A stretch of 64,000 nucleotides of DNA from Atopobiaceae bacterium (GCA_030525685.1 JAUNEG010000003.1:1-64000); one strand, 5' to 3'. Shown: positions 1 through 10,241, numbered from the stretch's first letter. Numbers and translations: made by a program. The notes: generated by a model from the sequence alone, not told the origin.

Positions 1-42
1 CTGGGCGGAAACCCCCTCGATGGTGCTCTTCATGTCGTTCAT
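1..42 (-). CDS. possible N-terminus of a gene running off the left edge
   Basis: On the minus strand a frame opens with ATG at 42 and reads MNDMKSTIEGVSAQ to the window edge. Fourteen codons are too few to identify a family, and there is no clear Shine-Dalgarno sequence upstream. An internal ATG at 33 is an alternative start. It is listed only because codon choice looks coding and the left terminal repeat of an IS remnant follows 23 bases upstream. Confidence 0.2.
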   Translation of the reverse strand, partial: MNDMKSTIEGVSAQ

Positions 43-64
43 GGGGCATACTTCTGGGCTTAAA

Positions 65-171
65 GGACAAAATGTGTGTAGTCCTGTTGCTGTCCGCGCA
101 GGTCAGGGGCATTATACAGTGCCCCCGAGTTGTCCTTCCCCAACTCGCCGCCTGGACAAAATGTGTGTAAG
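65..171. repeat. two tandem copies of the IS left terminal repeat with two hairpins between
   Basis: GGACAAAATGTGTGTAG at 65-81 and GGACAAAATGTGTGTAAG at 154-171 are two copies of one IS end. The 18-base right end at 1368-1385 is the inverse of the second copy with one mismatch. Between the left copies are two small inverted repeats: GGGGCA/TGCCCC at about 105-125 and CGAGTTG/CAACTCG at 126-147. The outer copy may be the end of an older insertion or an internal duplication. Confidence 0.7.
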
Positions 172-1385
172 ATGTCCGACGTTTGGCCAGCTAGACCATG
201 CTGTTTTCGGCTTATAAGTTGCTCGGGACAGCGAGGTCTCACATGGGGGCTCCGAATTGCCCTGTCTGCGGCAGGAGGATGGCGAGGAACGGCAAGACGA
301 GCGCGGGCAGGACGCGGTGGAGGTGCACCCCCTGCGGTGCGAGCGCGACCTGCAGGATCGACAGCGCTTCCAAGCAGCTCTCCGTCTTTCTCGCCTGGCT
401 TCTCACCCGCTCGCGTCAGTCGGACATGCCCGGCGGAGGTAGGACGTTTCGCAGGAAGACGGCGCGGTTCTGGGAGATGCGGCCGATGCCGCCCAAGGTC
501 GAGGCGACACGCAGGGTTGTCTTTGTCGACGGCATACATCTCGACAGGAAGACCGTCGTGCTCATCGCCTCCGACGAGAGGCATGCCCCTCGGCTGGCAC
601 CTGTGCCGATCCGAGAACAGCCGTGCCTGGGCGGCGCTGATGCCGCGCGTTGCTGCCCCAGAGGTCGTCGTCTCGGACGGTGGGGACGGCTTCGCCAAGG
701 CCCTGAGGGAGACCTGGCCGAGGACGAGGCACCAGAGGTGCGTGTTCCACGCCTTTTCGTAGGTGAGGCGCTGCACCACGACAAGGCCAAAGACGCCTGC
801 GGGCGTCGAGCTCTACGGGCTGGCCAAGGCGCTGCTCTCGATCACGACGCTCAAGGAGGCCGACGGCTGGGTGCAGGCGCTTCTGGCGTGGTCGGAGCGC
901 CGGGACTCGTTCCTGGCGGAGACCTCCGTGGACGAGAACGGCAAGACGTGGCCCACCCACGAGAGGCTCGTGAAGGCCCGTCGCTCGCTGGTCAGACTCG
1001 TCAACGCCGGCGCGCCCTTCACCTATCTGGACCCCACCCTTACGGGCTTGGGACCGATTCCCTCGACCAACAACAGCATCGAGGGAGGGGTCAACGCGCA
1101 GCTCCGGGCGATGCTGCGCGACCACAGGGGGCTCTCTGTCGAGCGCGGGCTCAAGGCGATCTTCTGGTGGTGCTACATGCACTCGCCGTCACCCCTGCCC
1201 GCCGCCGAGATTCTGCGCGTCATGCCCACGGACAAGTCGATCGCGGCCATCTACGAGAGGCTCTCCGAGCGGGAGAGGCTCGAGGGGGCCATTCCGCGGT
1301 GGGGAGACGCGATCGTGTGGTCGGAGCTTCACCACTCGGAGCCCTACCGAATGGAATGGGACTAGGACTTACACACTTTTTGTCC
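154..1385 (+). mobile_element. IS1249-like (IS256 family) element, inactivated
   Basis: An 18-bp terminal inverted repeat (17 of 18 matching) bounds 154-1385 and encloses one transposase reading frame broken in two places. No target duplication is visible at either possible left boundary (65 or 154). The right end lies 8 bases beyond the pyrE stop codon, so the insertion has probably displaced the native pyrE terminator. The size (1.23 kb, or 1.32 kb from the outer left repeat) is close to that of IS256-group elements. Confidence 0.75.
243..1365 (+). pseudogene. IS1249-like transposase, one frameshift and one nonsense codon
   Basis: The N-terminal part starts MGAPNCPVCGRRM and carries a Cys4 zinc-finger-like segment (CPVCGRRM, CTPC). 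The reading then shifts by one base near 578-590, and the same protein continues as GMPLGWHLCRSENSRAW. A TAG at 760-762 follows FHAFS, after which the frame continues to 1365. Candidate DDE residues are the Asp of FVDGIHL, the Asp of VVSDGGDG and the Glu of NNSIEGGVN, so all three persist but in different frames. Active transposase is unlikely without suppression. Confidence 0.85.
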
Positions 1386-1393
1386 TATAACCC

Positions 1394-2056
1394 CTACCTG
1401 ACGCCGTACTGCTCGTAGTAGGCGTCGATGGCGGCCTTGAGCCCCGGCGTGATCACGGCGCCGTCGAGCGCCTCCACGACCTCGGCCATGCTCACGATGC
1501 TCGCCACCGGGAAGCCGTACTTCTCCTGGATCTCCTGCTGGGCGGTCACGACGCCGCCCTTGCCGACCTCCATGCGGTTGAGGCTCACGATCAGGCCCTT
1601 GACCTCGACGTCGGCGGCCCCGGTGACCTTGGGGTAGGTCTCGTCGATGGACTTGCCGGAGGTGGTCACGTCCTCGATCATGACCACGCGGTCGCCGTCG
1701 GCGAGCTTGGTTCCGAGCAGGCCGCCCTTGTCGGCGCCGTGGTCCTTCTCCTCCTTGCGGTCGGAGCAGTAGCGGACCTCCTTGCCATAGAGGTCGTGCA
1801 GGGCGATGGCGGTGGTCACGGCCAGCGGGATGCCCTTGTACGCCGGCCCGAAGAGCACGTCAAAGTCCAGGCCGAAGTTGTCGTTGATCGCGTGGGCGTA
1901 GTACTCGCCCAGGCGCTTGAGCTGGGAACCGGTCACGTAGGCGCCGGCGTTCATGAAGAACGGGGACTTGCGGCCGCTCTTGAGGGTGAAGTCGCCGAAC
2001 TTGAGGACGTTGGCCTCGACCATGAAGTCGATGAACTCGCGCTTGTAGGCTTCCAT
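1394..2056 (-). CDS. pyrE: orotate phosphoribosyltransferase
   Basis: This enzyme joins orotate and PRPP to form orotidine 5-phosphate in cytosolic pyrimidine synthesis. The 220-residue length is normal for the family. The PRPP-binding signature VVMIEDVTTSGKS is at about residues 124-136, and GPAYKGIPLA (about 70-79) and RKEEKDHG (about 100-107) match the conserved catalytic loop region. The ATG at 2056 is preceded by GGAAGGAG. The gene stands alone, divergent from asnS. Its stop codon is almost touching the right end of the IS remnant, and no terminator of its own is visible. Confidence 0.95.
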   Translation of the reverse strand: MEAYKREFIDFMVEANVLKFGDFTLKSGRKSPFFMNAGAYVTGSQLKRLGEYYAHAINDNFGLDFDVLFGPAYKGIPLAVTTAIALHDLYGKEVRYCSDRKEEKDHGADKGGLLGTKLADGDRVVMIEDVTTSGKSIDETYPKVTGAADVEVKGLIVSLNRMEVGKGGVVTAQQEIQEKYGFPVASIVSMAEVVEALDGAVITPGLKAAIDAYYEQYGVR

Positions 2057-2151
2057 GGGTGCTCCTTCCGGGGGGTGCGTCTTGTCGCCGTCTCGATTCT
2101 AGCCGAGACCGCCTCCCCCCCGATGCGCTAGAGTTAGACAGGCAAAAACAG

Positions 2152-2159
2152 GCGAGAAG
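2152..2159 (+). repeat. GCGAGAAG intergenic motif (pyrE/asnS gap)
   Basis: Exact copy of the recurrent octamer (9-mer GGCGAGAAG from 2151) in the divergent pyrE-asnS gap, about 5 bases before the CGGAGG ribosome binding site of asnS. Other exact noncoding copies start at 11370, 15193, 15207, 19258, 20723, 21729, 23398, 28414, 31671, 41326, 54845, 56850 and 61647, in either orientation. Confidence 0.6.
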
Positions 2160-2177
2160 AACCTCGGAGGAACGACC

Positions 2178-3581
<1,404 letters not shown>

Positions 3582-3596
3582 GCCCCCGCGAGCCCC

Positions 3597-5090
3597 CTAC
3601 ATCACGCGGCGTACGGCGTCGTGCCAGCCGGCGAGAAGGGCGTCCACGCGCGCCGGGTCCATCGTGCGGCGGAACACGTCGTCCGTCTCGCGCAGGGCGA
3701 CGAGCTCGTCCGTGCCGTCCCAGAACCCCGAGGCCAGCCCGGCGAGAAACGCGGCGCCGAGCGAGGTGGTCTCGGTGTTGGCGGGCCGGCGCAGCTCGCA
3801 CCCGAGCAGGTCGGCCTGGAACTGCATGAGGAAGTCGTTCGCCGAGGCCCCGCCGTCGACGTTGAGCACGTCGAGCGCCGAGCCCGCGTCCGCCTCCATG
3901 GCGTCCGCGAGGTCGCGGATCTGGTAGGCGAGGGCCTCGAGCGCCGCGCGCGCCAGGTGCGCCCGGCCCGTCCCGCGCGTGAGGCCGAGGATCGCCCCGC
4001 GCGCGTCCGGCTCCCACCACGGGGCGCCGAGCCCGGTGAACGCGGGCACCACGTAGACGCCACCCGTGTCCGGCACGCTCCGCGCCAGCGACTCGGTCTC
4101 CGCCGCGTCGCGGATGATGCCGAGCTCGTCGCGCAGCCACTGAACCAGCGCGCCGGCGACGAAGACCGAGCCCTCGAGCGCGTACTGCGTCTGCGTCGTG
4201 CCGGGGGGCGCGGCGACGATCGTGGTCACGAGGCCGCGCTGGCTCTCGCGCGCCTCGGTGCCGGTGTGCAGCAGCATGAAGCAGCCGGTGCCGTAGGTGT
4301 TCTTGGCCTGTCCGGGCGCGAAGCAGCACTGGCCGAAGAGCGCGGCCTGCTGGTCGCCCGCCACGCCGCAGACGGGGATGCCCGCCGGCAGCCCCGGGTA
4401 GCTCGTCTCGCCGAAGAGGCCCGAGCTCGGGCGCACCTCGGGCAGCATCGAGGCGGGTATGCCGAAGAGGTCCAGCAGGTCCTGGTCCCAGCGGCCCTCG
4501 TGGATGTTGTAGAGCATGGTGCGGCAGGCGTTGGTGGGGTCCGTGGCGTGCACGAGCCCGCCGGTGAGCGTCCACACGAGCCACGTGTCCACGGTGCCGA
4601 AGAGCAGCTCCCCGGCCTCGGCCCGTGCGCGGGCGCCGGGCACGTTCTCCAGGATCCACGCGATCTTGCTGGCCGAGAAGTACGCGTCGGGGAGAAGCCC
4701 CGTCTTGGAGCGCACCATCTCGCGGACCTCGGGCGCGCCGCAGACGCGCTCGACCATGTCCGCCGTGCGCCGGCACTGCCAGACGATGGCGTTGGACACC
4801 GGGATTCCGGTGGTCGGGTCCCAGACGATGGTGGTCTCGCGCTGGTTGTCGATGCCGATGGCGGCGACGTCGTCGGACGTCAGGCCGTGGCGGGCCACAA
4901 GCTCCGTGAGGGTCCCCAGCTGCGAGAAGAGGATGTCCTGCGGGTTGTGCTCGACCCAACCGGGCCGTGGGAAGATCTGATGGAACGGCCTCTGCACCAC
5001 GTCCACCATCCGCCCACGGCGGTCCACGAGGACGGAGCGCGAGCTCGTGGTCCCCTGGTCGAGCGCTATGACGTACCTCTTGTCGCTCAT
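3597..5090 (-). CDS. glpK: glycerol kinase
   Basis: This FGGY-family kinase phosphorylates glycerol to sn-glycerol 3-phosphate with ATP. It has 497 residues from the chosen ATG at 5090, close to the roughly 500 of known GlpK. The N-terminal phosphate-binding segment ALDQGTTSSR is at about 9-18, and the family signature region around GVAGDQQAALFGQ and GTGCFMLLHTG is intact. The frame is open further upstream, but this ATG has AGGGAGG at good spacing and matches known N-termini. No glpF or glpD neighbours are present. The 3 prime end contains a CTTCTCGCC 9-mer encoded as Leu-Leu-Ala. Confidence 0.95.
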   Translation of the reverse strand: MSDKRYVIALDQGTTSSRSVLVDRRGRMVDVVQRPFHQIFPRPGWVEHNPQDILFSQLGTLTELVARHGLTSDDVAAIGIDNQRETTIVWDPTTGIPVSNAIVWQCRRTADMVERVCGAPEVREMVRSKTGLLPDAYFSASKIAWILENVPGARARAEAGELLFGTVDTWLVWTLTGGLVHATDPTNACRTMLYNIHEGRWDQDLLDLFGIPASMLPEVRPSSGLFGETSYPGLPAGIPVCGVAGDQQAALFGQCCFAPGQAKNTYGTGCFMLLHTGTEARESQRGLVTTIVAAPPGTTQTQYALEGSVFVAGALVQWLRDELGIIRDAAETESLARSVPDTGGVYVVPAFTGLGAPWWEPDARGAILGLTRGTGRAHLARAALEALAYQIRDLADAMEADAGSALDVLNVDGGASANDFLMQFQADLLGCELRRPANTETTSLGAAFLAGLASGFWDGTDELVALRETDDVFRRTMDPARVDALLAGWHDAVRRVM

Positions 5091-5242
5091 GTGCGGCCTC
5101 CCTCGTCGCTCGGGGACATCGCGGTACGGGCCAAGTATCCCCCTCCCGCTGCCTGCCCGCCCGCGCGAGCCGCCCACCGACGAGAACGAGCCGCCCGTGA
5201 CGAAGGGGTATCATCGAGGAAACGACCTGCGAGGGGGGACCC

Positions 5243-5527
5243 ATGGGACTTCACTGCTCAGACTGCGCCTACGCGACCTTCACGCTCCATGAGGAGTCCG
5301 GCCTGTACCAGGGTGCGTGCAGCCGCGGCTACACGCTGACCAACCCTCACGTCCGCACGAGCCCCGAGGACCACTTCGCCGAGAGCCCGGACGGCCTCGT
5401 GCCCACCGTCGACCCCTTCGGCGCCGAGTACCTGCGCACCTCCAACGTCTGCGAGCGCTTTCTCCTCCCACGCGACGCCCACGGGGTCCCGCACGGCGGC
5501 CACTGCGACCGAGGGGGGCGGCCATGA
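5243..5527 (+). CDS. small cysteine-containing hypothetical protein
   Basis: A 94-residue protein of unknown function. It begins MGLHCSDCAYATFTL with a CxxC pair near the N-terminus. Further cysteines lie near residues 26, 70 and 88, so metal binding is possible but not shown. There is no signal peptide or membrane segment. The start follows a GAGGGGGGA ribosome binding site. Its stop overlaps the ATG of the lipoprotein gene as ATGA at 5524-5527, which implies translational coupling and a two-gene operon. No family was recognised. Confidence 0.75.
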   Translation: MGLHCSDCAYATFTLHEESGLYQGACSRGYTLTNPHVRTSPEDHFAESPDGLVPTVDPFGAEYLRTSNVCERFLLPRDAHGVPHGGHCDRGGRP

Positions 5528-6453
5528 GCTGGACGAGAAGGGTCGGTGCGCTCGCGGGCGCGCTCGTCCTGGGCGTCTCGCTCGTCGCCTGCGGGGCGGC
5601 GCCCTCCGGCCCCGACATCGCCGGCCTGGTCGAGGGCTACGTGGGCAGCTGGGAGCTGGAGTCGGCCGAGTTCGACGAGGGGGACTTGGACGCCGAGACC
5701 CTCGAGGAGATGGAGTCCTACGGGATGCGCAGCACCCTGGACCTGGACTCCGACGGTGACCTGCTCATAGACGCCTTCGGCCAGCAGCAGACGGGCACCT
5801 GGGAGCTCAGGGATGCCGACACGCTCACGCTGACGCTCGAGGGCGAGAGCGTCGAGACTCCCTTCGCCGACGGGCGGCTCACGGTCGCCTATGACGGGGA
5901 GACGCTCGTCTTCACCAAGACGTCCGACGAGCCCGTCATGGACCGGGACCCGTCCGACAACGCGGGCGATCTGGGGATGGACGGCCTGGACGACCTCGAG
6001 GAGACGGTGGGTGACGTCGGGCGCGACGACACGGGGCCCACGGAGTTCTCGGACCTGTTCGCCGACGAGCTGGTGGTCTGGCAGCTCCTCTACACCTCCA
6101 GCGTCGAGGTCGACGTCCCGCTCGACGTCGTCGCGGGCGACGACGAGACCGCGCTCGTCAAGATCACCGGCATAGGGACGGACCCCGTGGGCGACACGGG
6201 CTACCTCGTGAGCGTCGAGAACCGAACGGACGTCGACTTCGTACTCACCAACTCGAGGATCACGGTCGACGGCACGGACGTCTGGGAGGACGCCACGCTC
6301 TACTGCATGGCCGCGGCGGGGGAGACCTCCGAGGGCTTCCTCTTCGTCGACCGAGGGGTCGCCACCGTCACCGAGGGAACCTCCTGCGAGATCACCCTCG
6401 CGGCCGTCGACCGCGACGAGAACGTCCTCGCGACCTACGAGGTGGCGCTCTAG
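5524..6453 (+). CDS. putative lipoprotein
   Basis: A 309-residue secreted protein. The N-terminus is a lipoprotein signal with basic residues, a hydrophobic stretch and a lipobox ending LVAC at about residues 20-23. The mature part is acidic. It has a repeat-like beta-rich region with WELESAEF and GTWELRDADTLTLTL segments, as in small stress or lipocalin-like lipoproteins, and then a second beta domain with VDVPLDVVAGDDETALVKITG. The second domain recalls immunoglobulin-like lipoprotein domains of Gram-positive bacteria. Function is unknown. It is coupled to the upstream 94-residue gene by a 4-base overlap. Confidence 0.8.
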   Translation: MSWTRRVGALAGALVLGVSLVACGAAPSGPDIAGLVEGYVGSWELESAEFDEGDLDAETLEEMESYGMRSTLDLDSDGDLLIDAFGQQQTGTWELRDADTLTLTLEGESVETPFADGRLTVAYDGETLVFTKTSDEPVMDRDPSDNAGDLGMDGLDDLEETVGDVGRDDTGPTEFSDLFADELVVWQLLYTSSVEVDVPLDVVAGDDETALVKITGIGTDPVGDTGYLVSVENRTDVDFVLTNSRITVDGTDVWEDATLYCMAAAGETSEGFLFVDRGVATVTEGTSCEITLAAVDRDENVLATYEVAL

Positions 6454-6536
6454 TTCGAGCCCGTCCTAAGGACCTATCATGGGGCGGGACGCCGACGGGC
6501 GCCCGTCCTTCTCAGCAACCGACCGATGGAGCAGCC

Positions 6537-7502
6537 ATGAACGATGCCCGTGGCCTCATCTTCCCCGAGCCTATCTTCCACGAGAAGATCTGGGGCGGCC
6601 GCAAGCTTGCCGACGACTTCGGCTACGAGATCCCCGACGGGCCGATCGGCGAGTGCTGGGCCATCAGTGCGCACCCCAACGGCGACTGCGTGGTCGCGGA
6701 GGGCGCCTGGGCGGGCAGGCACCTCTCCGAGCTCTGGGACGAGCACCGCGAGCTCTTCGGCGGCCTCGAGGGCGACCGCTTCCCGCTGCTCGTGAAGATC
6801 ATCGACGCCAAGGACAACCTCTCCGTGCAGGTTCACCCCGCCGACGCCTACGCCGCCGAGCACGAGAACGGCAGCCTCGGCAAGCGCGAGTGCTGGTACG
6901 TGCTCGCCGTCGACCCGGGCACGCAGATCGTGATCGGCCAGCGCGCGCACGACCGCGCCGAGCTGGCGGCCATGATCGAGGAGGGCCGCTGGGACGACAT
7001 GCTCAACCTCGTGCCGTGCCGGGTCGGCGACTTCTTCCCCATCGAGCCGGGCACCGTCCACGCCATCCAGGGCGGCACGCTGATCCTGGAGACCCAGCAG
7101 TCCTCCGACGTCACCTACCGCGTCTACGACTACGACCGCGTGGGTGACGACGGCAAGCCGCGCGACCTGCACATCCGGCAGAGCCTCGACGTGGTGGACT
7201 ACGCGCAGCAGGCGCCGGTGTCCGGCGAGGTCACGGCGCCCGAGGCCGATGGCGTGACCGAGCTCATGGAGTGCCCGAACTTCGTGGTTGACCGCGTGCG
7301 CGTGGAGGGCGAGAAGACCGTGGCCGAGGAGTGGCCCTTCCTCTGCGTGAGCGTGATCGAGGGGTTCGGCACCGTGCGCGCGGCCTCTGCCGACGCGGGG
7401 CACAAGATCGCGCGCGGCACGCACTTCCTGGCTCCGTCCGGCTGCGGAGACCTGCGCTTCTCGGGTGACATGACGCTCGTGACGTCCCGCGTCCCGGCAT
7501 AG
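6537..7502 (+). CDS. manA: mannose-6-phosphate isomerase, class I (short form)
   Basis: This enzyme interconverts mannose 6-phosphate and fructose 6-phosphate using one zinc ion. It has 321 residues, typical of the short Gram-positive type. Zinc ligand motifs are VQVHPAD (about 99-105), the following KRECWYVL, and EPGTVHAIQGG (about 167-177). The cupin-like C-terminal half is complete. It is a single gene between the lipoprotein and a bidirectional terminator. The upstream ribosome binding site is weak (GGAG, 5 bases before ATG). It could supply fructose 6-phosphate from sugars brought in by the mannose-family PTS systems further right. Confidence 0.92.
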   Translation: MNDARGLIFPEPIFHEKIWGGRKLADDFGYEIPDGPIGECWAISAHPNGDCVVAEGAWAGRHLSELWDEHRELFGGLEGDRFPLLVKIIDAKDNLSVQVHPADAYAAEHENGSLGKRECWYVLAVDPGTQIVIGQRAHDRAELAAMIEEGRWDDMLNLVPCRVGDFFPIEPGTVHAIQGGTLILETQQSSDVTYRVYDYDRVGDDGKPRDLHIRQSLDVVDYAQQAPVSGEVTAPEADGVTELMECPNFVVDRVRVEGEKTVAEEWPFLCVSVIEGFGTVRAASADAGHKIARGTHFLAPSGCGDLRFSGDMTLVTSRVPA

Positions 7503-7536
7503 GGCGGCGCCCCTTCGCCACGTGTCGGCAGACGAG

Positions 7537-7574
7537 AAAGGCGCCGCCGGGCGAGGAACCCGGCGACGCCTTTT
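7537..7574. terminator. bidirectional intrinsic terminator between manA and mscL
   Basis: A GC-rich inverted repeat (AAAGGCGCCGCCGGG paired with CCCGGCGACGCCTTT, loop of about 7 bases) is flanked by A residues on the left and T residues on the right. It can therefore terminate manA on the plus strand and mscL on the minus strand. Confidence 0.8.
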
Positions 7575-7594
7575 GCGCGCAGGTGGGGGAGAGG

Positions 7595-8083
7595 CTAGGC
7601 GGCCTTGATCTCCGCGCCGCAGTGCGGGCAGCGCGTGGCGCCCTCCTTGACCTCCTCGAGGCAGAACGGGCAGTGCGGGGCGACGGCCTCCTCGGCAGCC
7701 TCCTCCTCGGCGTCCTTCTTGGCGATGGCGTCCATCTTCGCACGCATGGTGTTGAGGCCCTTGACCATGCAGAAGACCACGAAGGCGATGATCAGGAAGT
7801 TGAGCACGGCGCCGATGAACGCGCCGAGGTCGATGTACTCGGGAGCGGCGTCGGTGCCGGGGACCATCCACTTGAGGCCGGTGATGATGTTGTTGGCCTC
7901 ATCGGCGGCGCCGCCGGTGGCAGAGCTGGTGACGGCGGTGAGGAAGAGGATGCTGGGGGTGATGACGCTGGTCACGAGGGAGTTGACGATGGCGGTGAAC
8001 GCGCCGCCGACGATGATACCGACGGCCATGTCCATCATGTTGCCGCGGGCGATGAACTCCTTGAACTCATCGACGATCTTCAT
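7595..8083 (-). CDS. mscL: large-conductance mechanosensitive channel with C-terminal zinc ribbon
   Basis: MscL forms a tension-gated pore that releases solutes on hypo-osmotic shock. The N-terminus FKEFIARGNMMDMAVGIIVGGAF is the family signature, with TM1 at about 14-40 and TM2 at about 75-105. The protein is 162 residues, longer than usual because a C-terminal segment CPFCLEEVKEGATRCPHCG (about 139-157) forms a Cys4 zinc-ribbon-like module after the cytoplasmic helix. The ATG at 8083 was chosen over an upstream ATG because MscL proteins begin here. The zinc ribbon is the unusual part. Confidence 0.93.
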   Translation of the reverse strand: MKIVDEFKEFIARGNMMDMAVGIIVGGAFTAIVNSLVTSVITPSILFLTAVTSSATGGAADEANNIITGLKWMVPGTDAAPEYIDLGAFIGAVLNFLIIAFVVFCMVKGLNTMRAKMDAIAKKDAEEEAAEEAVAPHCPFCLEEVKEGATRCPHCGAEIKAA

Positions 8084-8114
8084 ACAGGAACCTTTCTGTC
8101 TTGGATGCACAACC

Positions 8115-8128
8115 TGCTTAGAATAGCA
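8115..8128 (-). promoter_or_regulatory. candidate extended -10 promoter for mscL
   Basis: Reading the minus strand, TGCTATTCT occurs about 37 bases before the mscL ATG and fits an extended -10 element (TGnTATnnT). No convincing -35 is seen. It is a motif match only. Confidence 0.35.
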
Positions 8129-8160
8129 TCAGACAGAGGCTCTTCGCGAAAATGAGACAT

Positions 8161-8634
8161 TCAACCTCTGGATGAGCTCCACCCCAGCTCGTCCGTGTCG
8201 AGAAGGACGGTGAAGGGGCCGTCGTTGACGAGGCTCACGCGCATCTCCGCGCCGAAGACGCCGCGTCCCACGCGCCCCGCGCCCAGGTCCGCCTCGGCGA
8301 GCGCGCAGAACCGCTCGTAGAGTCGTTCCGCGAGCTCGGGCCGGGCTGCCCCGGTGAACGACGGTCGGTTGCCCCGACGGGCGTCCGCGTAGAGCGTGAA
8401 CTGGCTTACCACCAGGACGCCGCCGCCCGTGTCCGCGAGCGAGCGGTTGGCTTTGCCCTCGTCGTCCTCGCAGATGCGCAGCGTCGTGATCTTGCGCCAC
8501 AGACGCTCGACGAGCGCCTCGTCATCCTCGGGCGCCACTCCGAGCAGTATGAGGTATCCCTCGCCGCAGCTGCCGACGACGGACCCGTCGACCTCGACCT
8601 GAGCCTGCTCGACCCGCTGGATTAGCGCACGCAT
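8161..8634 (-). CDS. dtd: D-aminoacyl-tRNA deacylase
   Basis: Dtd hydrolyses D-amino acids mischarged onto tRNA. It has 157 residues, near the usual length of about 150. Motif 1 [17 protein letters not shown] is at about 80-96. The C-terminal Gly-cisPro motif reads [11 protein letters not shown], with Phe where Val is common (GPVT), while the Gly-Pro core is kept. The ATG at 8634 was preferred to one four codons upstream because a G-rich ribosome binding site precedes it. Its promoter region overlaps a REP-like palindrome. Confidence 0.9.
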   Translation of the reverse strand: MRALIQRVEQAQVEVDGSVVGSCGEGYLILLGVAPEDDEALVERLWRKITTLRICEDDEGKANRSLADTGGGVLVVSQFTLYADARRGNRPSFTGAARPELAERLYERFCALAEADLGAGRVGRGVFGAEMRVSLVNDGPFTVLLDTDELGWSSSRG

Positions 8635-8648
8635 CCATCCCCCCATCT

Positions 8649-8715
8649 GTTAATTGGGGACAGTCCCCAATTAACACAAACGTTTTATGTAAATTGGGGA
8701 CTGTCCCCGATTTAC
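8649..8715. repeat. pair of REP-like palindromes with GGGGACnGTCCCC cores
   Basis: The first copy (8649-8675) is a perfect 27-bp inverted repeat around GGGGACAGTCCCC. The second (8689-8715) has GGGGACTGTCCCC and one mismatch. Both have AT-rich outer arms (GTTAATT, GTAAATT). The second supplies the TAA stop codon of the M32 carboxypeptidase. The shape matches REP sequences mobilised by REP-associated transposases in other bacteria, but no such transposase gene is in the window. Confidence 0.8.
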
Positions 8716-10241
8716 AGACGGTAGATCGCGGAGAACTTCTCGGTGAGATAGTCCGTGTAGTACGCGGGCGAGAAGGGCTCGCCGCAGGCGTCGCGGATGA
8801 GCTCGTCGGAGTCCTTCGAGCGGCCCCAGCGCCAGATCTTCTCGCCGAGCCAGGCGCGGATCGGGGCGAGGTCGCTGCGCGCGCACGCGCCCTCGAAGTC
8901 GATCCCGTCGGCGACCATGGCGGCCTTGAGCTGCGCGCCGTAGGCCGATCCGAGCGCATACGTCGGGAAGTAGCCGAAGTCGCCGCAGGCCCAGTGGGTG
9001 TCCTGGAGCGCGCCGCGGGCGTGGTCGGGCACCTCGAGCCCGAGGTACGCGCGGTACTTCTCGGCCCAGAGGCGCGGGACGTCGGCCGCGTGCGCCTCCC
9101 CGGAGAGCAGCAGGCGCTCGATCTCGTAGCGGACGAGGATGTGCAGGGGGTAGGTGAGCTCGTCGGCCTCGGTGCGGATGAGGCCGGGCTCGGCGCAGTT
9201 CTCGGCGAGGTAGAGCTGGCGGGGTGTCACGCGGGAGAACCGCCCGGGGAAGCGCAGCTCGAGCGAGGCGAGCAGCGCGGGCGCGAAGGCCGCCGAGCGT
9301 CCCACGAGGTTCTCGAAGAAGCGCGACTGCGCCTCGTGCATGCCCATGGAGGTGCCGCCCCTGAGCGAGGTGAGGCGGTACGCCGGGTCGACGCCCTGCT
9401 CGTAGAGGGCGTGGCCGCCCTCATGCAGCACGGAGAACGCGTTGGAGAGGACGTCGTCTCTGTGGGGGTGGCTGGCGATGAGCACGAACCCCGCCGAGGG
9501 GCCGCCGGTGAACGGGTGCTCGGTCTCGCCGAGCCAGAGCGCGTCCATGTCCAGGCCCTCGAGCTCCATGAGGTCGCGCGCGAGCTCGCCCTGGCGGCGC
9601 ACGTCGAAGGAGCCCCCCACGCACGCGCGGCCGGGCTTGTGCCGGCTCGCGACGCAGTCGGCGAGAAGGGGCACGACGCAGTCCTTGACCTGCGAGAAGA
9701 ACCGGTCGTAGAAGGCGGTGTCGCAGCCGGGCTCGTACTCGTCGAGCCAGACGTCGTAGGGGTCGCGCGAGCCGTCCCTCGCGGCGGCCATGCTCAGGCG
9801 CGCCTCCACGATGCGGTCGAGGTAGGGGGCGAAGGCGTCCCAGTCGCCCGCGGTCTTCGCACGCCGCCAGACGTCCTCCGCCTCGCAGGTGAGACGGCTG
9901 AACGCGGCCTGCTCCTCGGCGGGTATGCGCACGAGGGCGTCGCGGTCGCGCGTGAGCACGCGGACCTGCGCGCGGCGCGTCTCGCTCAGGAGCTCGGGGA
10001 CGGCTGCGAGGCGCGCGAGCACGTCGCCGGCCTCCGGGTCGCAGAGCGCCTCCACGCGGGCGCGCTCCAGCTCGGCCAGGGCCTCGCTCCGCTCGGCGGT
10101 CGCCTTGGGCGGGTCGATCACCGGCCCGAGCGAGCCGATCTCGTCCAGCGCGTAGCGAAGCGAGAAGAGCTTTCGCTCGAGTGCGTCCAGTGCGGCGAGG
10201 TCTGCCCTCGGGTTGGAGAGCGCGGCGTTTGTCTCGGCCAT
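8712..10241 (-). CDS. carboxypeptidase Taq (M32) metallopeptidase
   Basis: This cytosolic zinc carboxypeptidase has 509 residues, the usual size for M32. The zinc site HEGGHALYEQ (HExxH) and the downstream family motifs ETEHPFTGGPS, SLRGGTSMGMHEAQSRFFEN and RTEADELTYPLHILVRYEIE are all present. Start ATG at 10241 follows AAGGGGGA. The last codons and stop fall inside a REP-like palindrome, so the repeat has become the 3 prime end of the gene or has trimmed it; the family C-terminus appears complete. Likely role is trimming peptides in the cytoplasm. Confidence 0.93.
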   Translation of the reverse strand: MAETNAALSNPRADLAALDALERKLFSLRYALDEIGSLGPVIDPPKATAERSEALAELERARVEALCDPEAGDVLARLAAVPELLSETRRAQVRVLTRDRDALVRIPAEEQAAFSRLTCEAEDVWRRAKTAGDWDAFAPYLDRIVEARLSMAAARDGSRDPYDVWLDEYEPGCDTAFYDRFFSQVKDCVVPLLADCVASRHKPGRACVGGSFDVRRQGELARDLMELEGLDMDALWLGETEHPFTGGPSAGFVLIASHPHRDDVLSNAFSVLHEGGHALYEQGVDPAYRLTSLRGGTSMGMHEAQSRFFENLVGRSAAFAPALLASLELRFPGRFSRVTPRQLYLAENCAEPGLIRTEADELTYPLHILVRYEIERLLLSGEAHAADVPRLWAEKYRAYLGLEVPDHARGALQDTHWACGDFGYFPTYALGSAYGAQLKAAMVADGIDFEGACARSDLAPIRAWLGEKIWRWGRSKDSDELIRDACGEPFSPAYYTDYLTEKFSAIYRL

